From the NCBI GenBank assembly GCA_029891345.1, contig CM057009.1, positions 296,980,466 through 297,044,465 on the forward strand: 64,000 bases of DNA, read 5' to 3'. The translations under genes and the position numbers were made by a program. Shown here piece by piece: positions 44,430 through 57,107 of the stretch (the stretch's first letter is position 1; every line of letters begins with the position of its first letter). This DNA is from Dryococelus australis (lineage: Eukaryota > Arthropoda > Insecta > Phasmatodea > Phasmatidae). The notes below the pieces were generated by a model, which was given only the letters and a program-made list of their open reading frames with translations, had not been told where the DNA came from and made no database searches.

Positions 44430-47400
44430 CTACCCATACCTTTCACTCTACCATCCTACCTATTACTCCACCCACTCACCTACCTATTGTTCCATTCAAC
44501 CACTTACCTGCCCACTAACTCACTGCTCTACCTACCTACCCTACTAATCAAAACTTCGCTTATCTAAAAATCTACCCACCTACTTACTGCTCTATGCAAT
44601 TACCTACCCACCACTCAACTCACCTACCCATTACTCCACCCATTTACCTAAAACTCTGACCACCTACTCACCTACCTACTGATTGGTCAACCTACCTACT
44701 GCTCGATCCGTCTACCTACTACTCGACCCATCTACATACTGCTCTAGTCACCGGCCCACTTCACAACCCAAAAGTCTACCCACCTCACTGTCCACCAACC
44801 CACTGCTCTACTCATGCACTACTTAATATTCTACCCACCTGCCACTCTAACCCAACTTCCCACCACTACTAACCTACTTACATAACAACTAATATAGCCA
44901 CAAAATACCCTACCCACCACTCTATGCACTTACACACGCCCACCTACCTATAGCTCTACCCATGTACATACCCACACACTTACCTACCACTCTACCTACC
45001 TACCCACCTTTCACTCTATCATTCTACACACATTCCTAAAGTTCTACTAACTTCACACATACATAATTCGCTACCAATCTAACCAACTGCCTACAATTCT
45101 ATCTACAAACATACCCACTGCTATTCTTACGTTCCCAGCTAGCTACCCACATACCCAACTACCTAACCACCTCCTGTTCTACACACCTACTTACCACTCC
45201 AACCAATGCTCTAACTGTATACCCACCACTCTACATACTTATCTACATACCCACTGCTCTACCCATCTCTCCACCAACACATTGCTCTACCCACATAACC
45301 ATCCACCCACTAAACATTCACCCTCATCTATAATTACCCCAAAAACTGCTCTACTTCCAGCCGTACCTGCCTACCTAACACTCCAACCACCTACCCTCCT
45401 ACCCACTGCTCTACCTACGACTCTAACCACCTACTCACTTGCCTACTGCTGTATCATCACACTACCCAAAATTCTACCCACTCTCTACCCATCAACTCAC
45501 TATTCTGCCCACTAACCTATCTACCAACCAACCTACATACCTACCCATTGCTCTACATACTGTACCAACCAAAGCTCTACACAACTACACACCTGCTCAC
45601 TGCACTAACCACCAACCCACCACTCTACCCATCTACCCACCATTCTACCCATCTACCCACCACTCTATCCATCTAACCACCACTCTGCCCATCTAACCAC
45701 CACTCTGCCCATCTACTCACCACTCTAGACATTTACTAACCACTCCACCCATCTACTCTCAGCTCTATCCACCTACCTACCAGTTTATACCAGTCTATTA
45801 TTAACCTACCCAACATTTTACCTAGCTAACCACATACCTTTCACTCTACCCACCCTCGTTCCTATTGCTCCATTCACCCACCTAACTGCCCCACTCCTCA
45901 CTGCTCTAACTACCTACCCAACTAGTCACCATTTCACTTATCTAAAAATATACCCATCTACTTCCTGCTCTATACACTTACCTACCCACCACTATACCCA
46001 CCCATCCATCGCTCCACCCATTTACCTAGAACTCAAACAACCTATTCAACTACCTACTGCTCGGCCCACCTACCTACAGCTCGACCCATTTACCAACTGC
46101 TCTAGCCACCGGCTCACTTAACCCACTTTACCACCCGAAACTCTACCCAAATCATTACACAAAAGTCTACCCACATCATTATCCAAAAGTCTACCCACAT
46201 AATTACCCAAAATTCTACCAACCTCACTGTCCACCAACCCACTGCTTTACCCACCTACCCACCCCTCTACTTACCTATCTACATACCCACTGTTCTACCC
46301 ACCCCTCAACTTAACTACTTACATATCCACTCTCTACCCACTGAACTACTTACCACTCTACCCACCTACCACTCTACCTACCCACCACTCTACTAACCTA
46401 CATACATTACAACTAATATATCCACCCATCCACTACCCTACCCACCACTCTATGCACCTACACACACCCACCTAACTACAGCTCTACCCATATACATACC
46501 CACACACCTACCTACCACTCTACCTACCTACCCATCCACCATTCACACTACCATCCTACCCACATGCCTAAAGCTCTACTAACCTACATATACCTACTGA
46601 TCCTCCCATCTAACCAACTGCCTATCATTTTACCTAGCCACATTTCAACAGCTATACTTACTCCCCACTGCTGACTCTCCACTCATCTCCACACCCTCCG
46701 AACTTAGCACCACAAGCATCGCAGCTATCACAATTGACACCGCACCCTCCGCACACTTCACATGACACTCCACACATTCACACACTGCTACGCACTATAA
46801 CCTAAATACCCACTGCTCTACACACCTACCCACAAAACTACTGCTCTTCCCACCCACATACCAACTGCTCTATCTAACTACCCACCCACTATTCCAGCCC
46901 AATACCACTCTTCTTACCTACAGACATTACTTCCATTATACCCACCTACCGCTCTAACCACTAACTGTTCTACCCACCTTACCACAACTCTAACAAACCC
47001 ATATACCTACCCACCTATCTATAGCTAGACCTACACACCAACATACCTATTGCTCTACCCACCTACTCACCACTCCAACCAATTTCTACCCACATACCCT
47101 CCACTCTACATACTTACCTACATACCCACTGCTCTACCCACCTCCACATTGGTCTACCCACCTAACCACCTACTGCTGTACCCACCTTCATACCGACCTA
47201 CCCACCTTCGGCTCAACTTAAATAATCACATACCCACCACCAGTTCTACCCACCGTTCATCATACCTAACACTTATCTCTTGATTATTGACTTCATTATG
47301 GTTCTATCCAACTACCCACTAAACACTCACCCTCCTCTATAATTACCCACCAACTGCTCTACTTACAACTGTACCCACCTACCTAACACTATATCCTCCT

Positions 47401-47475
47401 ACACTCCTACCCACTGCTCTACCTACCACTCTAACCACCTACTCACCTACCTACTGCTTTACCCATCTCACTACC
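44430..47475 (+). repeat. degenerate minisatellite, C-rich on plus strand
   Basis: About 3 kb built from CTACC, CACC and CACTGCTCTA words. The commonest phrase reads CCCACCTACCCACTGCTCTA, the complement of the GTAGGTGGGTAGAGCAGTGG unit at 52 kb. Units vary between about 20 and 28 bp with 4-bp steps. Larger duplicated stretches are visible: the passage from about 44,810 (CATGCACTAC) to 45,060 resembles that from about 46,330 to 46,580, including ACTAATATAGCCAC/ACTAATATATCCAC and TATGCACTTACACACGCCCA/TATGCACCTACACACACCCA. The C-rich strand has almost no stop codons, so the open frames here are composition by-products. Confidence 0.9.
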
Positions 47476-47479
47476 CAAA

Positions 47480-49620
47480 ACATACTATTCATATTCATAT
47501 CATCAGACTAACCAACCAAATATTCAAGCCATACATTTCGACCTTTTATACTAACCATCTCACCTGTCATCATACCTCCTGCCATCCTGTTTAATAGCCA
47601 TACAGGCATGTCACACTCAGAGACAAAACTATACCATCAAAAAACTCCCCCCTGCAGTCAACCCGTACTACAATGTTCCCATCCACACATTTAAGGCAAC
47701 GCTACTACCATATTTAAACGCCTTACATGCAAGAGACACCGACAAACCAGTCAACCAAAGAATATACCCAACTCATAATATAGAATAGTTCAGAAAAAAA
47801 GACTGGCCTTACATATCTAGCAAAATCTGTCGAGATGTTATATCTCTCGAACAGTAGACACGAGTATGGCTGATCAAGTTGCAAAGGAGATGAAGGCGAA
47901 GAGTAGGGGAGGACGAGACTTGTTTCAACACTGCTGCTAGGGAGGTGCTTGTCAAATGAACACCTACTCTTACCTAGCCAGCTTCCGATACTGCAAAACA
48001 AAGAAAAATTTGAAAAAAAATTGGGAAAAAATAAACCAAAATTCGTAACCCCAGCATACCCATCATAAAAATTATTGCCATCAGACACCAGCTAAATATA
48101 ATACCACTCATCAAACAAACCACCTGATTGTACCAACCATCGATTCCAATAACAACAAATGCTGACCACCACATCTCAGACATACAAAAAAAAAACGATA
48201 ACACTTCTGACAATGAGTACTGACTATTATGCCAGCCATATAACCCAACATACCCACCATACCATCTATGTTAACCAAAGTGTATCAAGTTACTTTACAC
48301 TCCAGACTAACCACGAAACACAAACATTTCTATTATTTGTCAAACTAACATAACCAACTGCTACCAGACCATCCAATGTTCCAACATCTGTATTCTAAGA
48401 AATATTCAAACATACCATCCAACACATCAACCGTACCATCCATCATACCTCGAGCAACTATAAAGTTGAGATCAGCCCACAACTTAACATCCATTCCATT
48501 TGCACTACTGACCATCCTCAGCTAGATATCACACCACTCATCAAAACAAACCACCTGATTATACCAACCATCCATTCCAATAAAAATGGTAACGACCGCA
48601 CCTCAGGCATATAAAACAAAATATGAGTAACCCTGCTCACCAGGAGTACTGGGTACTATACTGACCTTACAACCTGGTATACCAACATAATATACCATCT
48701 GAAAATGTCAACTAAAACAAACAGCACCAAAACCATAATATTCCCTCTAACCCAAGCATACCTCAATCATGCTTTTAATAATACAGGCCATATCAACCAC
48801 CATAACCGTTCACTTACTGATCAGTCATAACAGCCAACTATACTGACAACCATTTCAGACCATCTAACTTTACCAGTTACAAATAAAAAACAAGCCATAA
48901 CAGCCACTGTAACTCATGCATACCATATGCTCTACCAACAACACCAGACGAAATGTACTCATTCTTCATTCCTCTTACTAAACGCAAGCATACCTCAACC
49001 ATTCAGTCCACACTGACCTTACCAAAAAAAGTTACTTACTGCCATACTGGTCGACACCAGCCAAATATCAGCCATCTCCTATATCCAAAGAAAGATTGAA
49101 TTCAACCGCACCACCAAATACACCAAGTACAATGTCCATCATAAAGCAAGTGTACCAAGCATCTTGACAGCTGAAGCCAGCCCATAACCTACTTGCTCTA
49201 CCAAACAACACCACTTATACCTACCAACCATAACTCTAGCATACATCAACCATTCATCCACACAGACCATATAGCCCAAGCCAGTAACACATTCAATTTC
49301 TTCTCATACCATCCACCATGCCGACTGACACCAGTCAAATACACAGGCCATCCATACCTCTTACTATAACTCAAGCGTGCCTTGGCATTACAGGACTCAC
49401 CGATACACACATACTGTCCACACCATTCTACATAGACCAACAATCACAAGACAGATATACTGAGAAACATGTCACCCAACATACCAACCGTACCATCCAT
49501 GTTCACTCAAGTGTACCAAGCAAATTTATCGTCCAGACCAACCCACAACACAAACATTCTTACCATCTGCCAACGTAACATAATCGACTATTACCAGGCT
49601 TCACGTTATGATGTCAGCCA
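47480..49620 (+). repeat. AC-rich diverged long-period repeats
   Basis: ACCAACCATCGATTCCAATA within a longer block (48,100-48,185) recurs at about 48,530-48,615 as ACCAACCATCCATTCCAATA, a spacing of about 430 bp. A second block, ATACCATCTATGTTAACCAA with ACACAAACATTTCTATTATT (48,255-48,350), recurs at about 49,485-49,575 as TACCATCCATGTTCACTCAA with ACACAAACATTCTTACCATC. The strand is poor in G throughout. No gene is supported. Confidence 0.65.
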
Positions 49621-49664
49621 ACCATCATGTTGGGCCACAGGTGAGCTTGACCCTTGGCCATTGA

Positions 49665-49745
49665 TCCATCAATCCACCAATCCATCAATCCAGCGATCCA
49701 CAATTCCAATCCACCAATCTGCAGATCCATCGATCCTCCACTCAC
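49665..49745 (+). repeat. short tandem repeat of ATCCA/CCATC words
   Basis: ATCCATCAATCCACCAATCC and variants repeat with about 8-bp spacing for 80 bp. Confidence 0.75.
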
Positions 49746-49859
49746 ATCTCATGTACTTGGTCAGCTGTAATCATATGGCGACTCGATGATTGACTCGTCG
49801 AACAATGTAACAATGGTGCAATGCAATTGGTTGATTGTTTATTCACTTAGATAATAATT

Positions 49860-50475
<616 letters not shown>

Positions 50476-50961
50476 GCGATGATGCATGTCGCGGTTCCAT
50501 GGTCGTCGAGGTCAAAGCCATACCATCATATTCTCAATTCTTCTTCGCAGTAATGGGGCACTCTGAGGAAACCCAAATACTTGTTCGCCCCAGAATAAAA
50601 AACATGCAAGTACAATTATATATAAGATAGGTATATATAAGATAGGAATATATATATATATTTATTTATTTAAATATATATAAGATGGGCATATATAAAT
50701 ATATATAAATAATTTATAAGAAAGGTATTTATGAATATATTATGTATTATAGGAATATACACAATTATGTGTAGCATAAATTAAGTACCTGCCTTGTTTT
50801 TTTTATTCTGGGACGAACGAGTGTTTGGGTTTCTCAGAGTGCTACCATACTACGAACATGAATTGCGAATATGAAGGTCTGACTTTGACCTCGACGACCA
50901 TGGAGCCGCGACATGTATCATCGCTAACCAAAGTCCTACATGAATGGTTGAGTCCTACAAC

Positions 50962-52005
50962 CAGCGGTGGCTGCTGAGGAAGAGCTGCGGGGCGCAGTCC
51001 TCCATATAAAATCTCAGAACGCGTACCTCTAGTTATCTGTTACTCAGTAATTAATACTGCGTACGAATACGGAGGTTACTTCGCAGCCAATGTGTTTGAG
51101 ATGGACGAAACTCCTGTCACGAGAGAAATGGTTTTGGAAATGTCGAGTGGTGGGGCGGCAGATTCTTCGCCCCGAAGTGGGTTGAGCGAGTAGAGAGAGA
51201 CGACCGTAACAAATGACTAGGGGCGCTACAGGAGGGAGGGAAGACTTCAGAGGCTCGGCCCTTTTCAGCCAATCACATGCTGTAAATCGGAGAGAGCTGG
51301 GCGTGCCCCTGCTCAAACAAAAAAATGGGTTCCTGGAACTTGACAACAAAACTACATGTTTTGTAAGCACATTTTCGCGCTCCACTCTTTTACAGTTGTC
51401 AAACACATTTCTTAACAATGCTTGTATTTATTTCGAATAATTTTTATTTATAAAAATTGTTCAAACTCGCGTGAGCTTCAAATATAATGTGTAATACTCT
51501 GAATAAGTTTGTTGTTAATTAATGATGAGCCATGAGCATCGGTCAGAAGCAGGGTTGAATTGTTGTTAATGTCGTGTTGTGTAAACTTCTAAATAATTAT
51601 TAATTCAGTGAGTAACATTTTAAACCTTATTCCGAAAAAGATTTTCAATTACGAGAATAAACTAAAGCTGCAGAATTTGGGACCAGTAAGGCCACAGTTA
51701 AATATAATTCAACAACAAAGCCAAGGTGGTAAATGGTTCGTATACGAGAAAATTAGACGTAAGTACATATAATTTCGCGGACTGGCTATGCGGGCGTGAA
51801 GTTAGAAATGTGTTGTTTTGTTTAATTTTTTTTTTGCTAATGAAACCTAATGATCTTCCGTGGGCTGTCAATGGGGTAAAAGATTTAAAACGTTTGGGAA
51901 ACAAAGTTAAAAGACATAAATAATGTTCGCAACATATTAAAAAATGCCATAAAAGTTCATTGCTTTGTAAGGTGAATATACATTGCCAGTTAGATAGTGC
52001 GTACA
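50962..52005. other. unassigned
   Basis: GC-richer stretch 50,962-51,320 including GCCAATCACATGC, then AT-rich. A 124-residue minus frame (51,418-51,044) has no recognisable domain and overlaps a plus frame; I do not call a gene. Confidence 0.35.
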
Positions 52006-52009
52006 GGTT

Positions 52010-53960
52010 GACGAATGGATTTTGTTTAGGTAGGTAAAATGTTGGGTAGGTTAATAGAATGGTAGATGGGTGGATAGTGCTGAGAGTAGATGGGTGGAGT
52101 GGTGAGTAGATGGCTAGAGTGATGGGTAGATGGGTAGAGTGGTGGTTAGGTGGATAGAGTAGAGGGTAAATGGGTAGAGTGTGGGGTGGTGGGTAGATGG
52201 GTAGAATGGTGTGTAGATGGGTAGTGTGGTTGTGTAGATGGGTAGAGTTATGGGTGGATAGGTAGAGTTATGGGTGGATGGGTAGAGTTATGGGTAGGTG
52301 GGTAGTGCAGTGGGTAGGTGGGTAGTGCAGTGGGTAGGTGTATAGAACTTTGGGTGGGACAGTAGGTAGAGCAGTGGGTAGGGAGGTTGGATGTTTGGTA
52401 GATAGGTAGGTGGGTAGAGCAATGGGTTGGTGGGTAGAGAAGTGGTTTGGTGGGTAGGTGGGTAGAGCAGTAGGTTGGTGGGTAGGTGGGTAGAGCAGTG
52501 GGTTGCTTGATAGGTGGTTAGAACAGTGGGTAGGTGGGTAAAGCAGTAGGTTGGTGGGTAGGTGGGTAGAGCAGTGGGTATGTAGGTAAGTATGTATAGT
52601 GGTGGATATTTGGGTAGAGCATTGGTTGTGAGTAGGTGTGTAGAGCAGGAGGTGGTTAGGTAGTTGGGTATGTGGGTAGGTAGGTGGGAAGGTAAGAAGA
52701 GCATTTGGTGTGGGTAGGTAGAATTGGAGATACTTGGTTAGATGGGTAGAGCAGTAGGTATTTGTGTAAGTTAGTAGAGCTTTAGGAATGTGGGTAGAAT
52801 GGTAGAGTGAAAGGTGTACAGTGCATAGGTAGAGTGGTAGGTAGGTGGGTGTGTAGATGGGTAGAACTATAGGTAGGTGTGTGTGCATGTGCATGGAGTG
52901 GTGGTTAGGGTAGTGGGTGGATATATTGGTTTGTAATGTATGTTAGTAGAGTGGTGGGTAGAGTGGTAAATAGTGCAGTGGATAGAGCAGTGGGTAGAGC
53001 AGTGAGTATGTAGGTATGTAATTAGAGTGTTGGGTAAGTGGGTATAGCAATGGGTTAGTTGATAGTGAGGTGGATAAACTTTTGGGTAATGATGTGGGTA
53101 TACTTTTGGGTTGTTAAGTAGGCCGGTGGATAGAGCAGTAGGTTGATGGGTTGAGCAGTAGGGAGTTTGGCCGAAGAGAAGGTAGGTAAGTAGGTGGTTA
53201 CAGTTATAGGTAGATGGGTGGAGTAATGGGTGGGTGGGTAGAGTGGTAGGTAGGTAAGTGCATAGAGCAGTAACTAGGTGGGTAGATTTTTAGATAAATG
53301 AAGTGGTGACTATTTGGGTAGGTAGAGCAGTAAGTGAGTGGGCAGGTAAGTGGGTGAATGGAGCAATAGGTATGTGATTGGGTGGATTGATATGTAGATG
53401 GATAGATCAGTGAGTAGATGGGTAGAGCTGTAGGTAGGTGGGTGTGTGGGTGGAGTGATAAGTGGATGGGTAGGTAGGTAGAGTGGTAGGTATGTGGGTG
53501 GCTGTGTAGATTGGTAGAGTAGGTAGGTGGTAGTGTGTAGGTGCATAGAGTGGTGGGTAGGTTTTTGAGTGGTTATATTAGTTGTTATGTAAGTAGGTTA
53601 GTAGAGTTGTGGGTAGGTGGGTAGAGTGGTAAGTAGTGCAGTGGGTAGAGCAGTGGTTTTGTATTTAGGTTAGTAAAGTGGTGGGTAGGTGAGTAGAGCA
53701 GTATTTGGTTAGAGTGGTATTTTAGTAGGTAGGTAGAACAGTAGGTAGGGTAGTGGGTACGTCGATAGATTAGTTTGTATGCGGGTAGGTTAGTTGAGTG
53801 GCGGGTATGTGGGTAGAGTAGTAGGTAGGTTTGTGTGTGGATCTAGCAATAGGCAGGTGGGTAGGTAGATGGGTTTGTTAGAGTTATGGGTAGGTGGGTA
53901 GAGCAGTAAGTGGTTAGAGCGGCAGTTGGTTAGAATTGTAGTTATGTCGGTATGTAAGAT
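52010..53960 (-). repeat. degenerate minisatellite, G-rich on plus strand (inverse of 44.4-47.5 kb)
   Basis: About 2 kb of GTAGGTGGGTAGAGCAGTGG-type units and variants (AGAGTGGTGGGTAG, GATGGGTAGAG). Best-ordered part: 52,430-52,600, where 28-bp units (GTGGGTAGAGCAGTAGGTTG plus GTGGGTAG) repeat. This is the same unit as at 44.4-47.5 kb in opposite orientation. The 208-residue minus frame here (Thr/Pro/Leu/Tyr-rich, e.g. THLPTNLLLYPPTH) is a by-product of the stop-free C-rich strand. Confidence 0.9.
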
Positions 53961-55572
53961 TCCACTGTACCTTCATGGTTAGTCATGAATATGAGTGAAT
54001 TTGTTGATTATTTGCTGACTGTTTACTTGACCTGGGAGTTATTTTTCTCCAAAGAAGAGCAACTGCGTTAATCTTTGATATTTTTAGATTGTTTCTTGTT
54101 GTAAAAAAATACTTTATTGTAATTTATATTACACTATGGCTTCATTAGAAAATAAAGGTAATTATCACTGTTTTAAAGAATTTAGAAAATATTCTTATAG
54201 CGTAATGCAGAATTCCAACAGTATGTAACTACAGTTTCGGGTTCGTAATGCCACTGTTCGTTTAGGAGAAAACTGAAAAAGAAAATTTCTTTCTTCTCCT
54301 TTGTTCAGTTTCTGTATCTGCGGCAATGTTGTTCAGCAGTCTTTATCCAGGCGGCAGCACCGATGTACGGCTTCCCTCACCCCCGACTTGAGGAGGAGCC
54401 TGCTACCACCCAGTCCGCCATCCCTTCCTTCACCCCCCCCCCCTCGACCTTTTCCTCATTGCACACACAACAACAGGCTCGTCAACCTTCGGTTAGCTAT
54501 CCTTCCCGGAACTGCGTTGTGGTGGATGATAAGCTACTGGTGAAGTTAAAGTTAAAAATTCATCATTCGTCCTGATTTAGCAGGAAGGGAGAATTGAAAC
54601 CAAGACTGAATCTCACTGCCAAGCACAAGAAAAGAACTGGTGCCCACCTGCTGGAGAACTGGAGTTTCTAAAATTGTTTATATAACCAGACCCATAAACA
54701 CGAGACTGTGAAAATGTATAAAAACATCCCGCATCAAATAAAAGTGCTCGTGACGAGAAGTTCCAACTCACACTAGCAAAATCTAAAAGACGAGAAAGAG
54801 AGAGAAATATATTATTTCATGAATACAAACTGACAAAATAAACGTAAAATTTATTAATTTATGTAGGAAATATTTGCGTGTTGTGATCTTCAGCATTTAT
54901 TTTCTCACGGGCATTTTGACGTATGCGAAGTTTTAAATAAACAAACATCAAACCCGTACGCAAAACAAACGGATATATCTGGACAAATTTCAGTTCTACA
55001 ATTGTATAAGTGCAATTATTTGTGATGTTGCAGTTATTAAAAGTGAAATGAAACTGCTACATCTACGTGGCGTCTTGTGTTAGTTATAGTATTATGTTAA
55101 ATTTATATTCCGAGCCGAAGTGCTATGACCAGTTTGGATCAACATTGCGTATATTGTTACATATGTCTATGGCAGAAAATTATGCACCTAATTTCACTAT
55201 TTTATATCAATGACATTATTATCCGACACATAGTAAATCGTAGAATTTGTTATGGCCCTATCGTTTTTTCCAGTACCCGGTTTTTATAATAAGATACAAT
55301 GGTAACGAACATGTATCAAACCAAATACTTGATTTCAGTTTGCTATACGGATTTACGTACACATAATGGTTTGGAGTTGACATGTTTATCCTGTTACTTT
55401 TGTACATAAGCTTTCGTGCACACATGCTGTTCATTATAAATAAACTTGAAACGTTTTGTTTTTCCCAGTCCACAATACGTTTAAGCAATACGTTTACGCT
55501 TCCGTGATACTGGTGTTCTTATGTCCCGTACAAACCGAACAGAAATGTGCCTTACGAAATGCTGTTTTTGTC
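53961..55572. other. unassigned
   Basis: AT-rich with a short GC-richer stretch at about 54,330-54,530 containing a C run. No gene recognised. Confidence 0.4.
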
Positions 55573-57107
55573 TTATTTTGTGTGCAGCTTTAAAACGTGA
55601 ACCACCAAAAGATCCCTACAATAACGCACGCCTGCGACCTCTTCTCAATAGTCTTATCACTAGCGGCTTATTTGCAATATCTGAGCTTTCCCTTTGTTAA
55701 TCGTTTCATACCACTGGTATAGTCCATTTCATATAATTTTACCAAAGTTTGACATTTCTACGAAATAAGTGCTACAACACTTTGCATTCTTCCGCCACAG
55801 CTGTTCTGTCAGCGATAACACCAATTTCGTAAACAAATGCCATGTGGCTCCCAGTGTTTGTAAACCCACAGTATGTGTCATTTCACACATGAATGTATCG
55901 AAATTATTGGAGGTAGTCCATTTCATGTATACTCACTAAATTCTGAAAGAGATTGTGAGCAATGTAAGAGCAAGTGAATGGCAAATCCTCACATTACGAA
56001 AATGTTGGATAAGGTGATGAGTAACTGTCATATCTGTCATTGACACATTTTCAGAACTATGTCAATAATACCAGTTACTTTATATTGTAACAAATAACCA
56101 GCAAATAAATTCAACAGTTATATTATCATTATATAGAGGGTAATCTTTAATTTGATTTTTAGCTAAGGTAATTTGTTTTCATATTTAACTCAGTAGGTTG
56201 AAGTATTGTGTACTATTTTCTAGGAGTTAAATTTTTTAATTAGGAAAAAATATTTTAGGCCACAAGTAAATAGTATTTATGTAAATGCTCTTACACCAAA
56301 CATGTTTGTTTAGCTTTCATAGTTTTCTTTGAATATTCTGTCTGTAATAGTGTTTTTGGTGTACTACTATTCAATGTATTATTATAACATAAAATTAACT
56401 TTATTTTATAATTATTTATGCATTTTACTTGCTTAAATTACTTTCAAAAAACCATTTATAACAAGTGCATTATAAAGTGTTTCCATTAAAGACTATGTTT
56501 ACTGTAAATATTGATTGAAAGTTTTGTTTTGTTTTCAATTTTCTTGTAATGTTTATATTTTTAACATAATTTCTTTGATCTACCCAAGTAATTATATTCA
56601 TTTGTGTTAACGTATTACTTCACTGTAATTGTAAACCACCCATCCATTTTCTATGTATAGGATTTTCAGTCTGTTTTTCCTTAAAATTAAAATATTGTTT
56701 TTCAAGAACATTTTTGTTGTAATTTGTTTTGATTTTTTCTGGTGTGATTAACTTTTTTCAGATTTATTTTAATTGTGTTTTATTTTTCTTGTGTTATTCG
56801 TTTTGTGATGTTTCAGTTCCCTCCCCCCCCCCCTCCAGAAGTTAGTTCTGGTTTTTGTGTTATCGCGATACGTAGTTTCCTGAAATAGGGCTTCCGGTGG
56901 GACTTTTCGAGTAAGGCGGCCACGATTTAATTCCGCTGGGGTTGAATCTGGCCAGTCCCCAGGGCTAGCATAGTTAAATAATTTTAGAGTGGTCCCAGAA
57001 GCAGTTTAATTGATAGGAACCCACGCTGCTATTGAGAAGAGGTCGCAGGCGTGCGTTATTGTAGGGATCTTTTGGTGGTTCACGTTTTAAAGCTGCACAC
57101 AAAATAA
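55573..57107. repeat. region bracketed by a perfect 79-bp inverted repeat
   Basis: 55573-55651 (TTATTTTGTGTGCAGC...CTTCTCAATAG) and 57029-57107 are exact reverse complements, 79 of 79 bases. Similarity stops sharply at both limits of both arms. The 1.38-kb interior holds two zones: AT-rich 55,652-56,820, and a GC-richer 56,830-57,028 after a C run. No recognisable protein. It could be a young inverted-repeat element of about 1.5 kb, but no target duplication is evident. Confidence 0.75.

Noticed and set aside
45282-45696. Thr/Pro-rich open frames in the C-rich minisatellite
   Set aside because: Same composition effect as the 52-kb frames, and they overlap each other in different phases.
44430-47475. 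CRISPR-like repeat array
   Set aside because: There are no constant repeats with unique spacers; the DNA is a degenerate minisatellite in a eukaryotic setting.
52268-52894. 208-residue minus-strand open frame rich in Thr, Pro, Leu and Tyr
   Set aside because: It lies wholly in the minisatellite. The C-rich strand has almost no stop codons, and overlapping frames of the same kind exist in another phase.
52010-53960. Telomeric (TTAGG)n repeat
   Set aside because: GGTAGG and GGTTAGG words occur, but there is no run of TTAGG units, and the repeat unit contains AGAGCAGTG.
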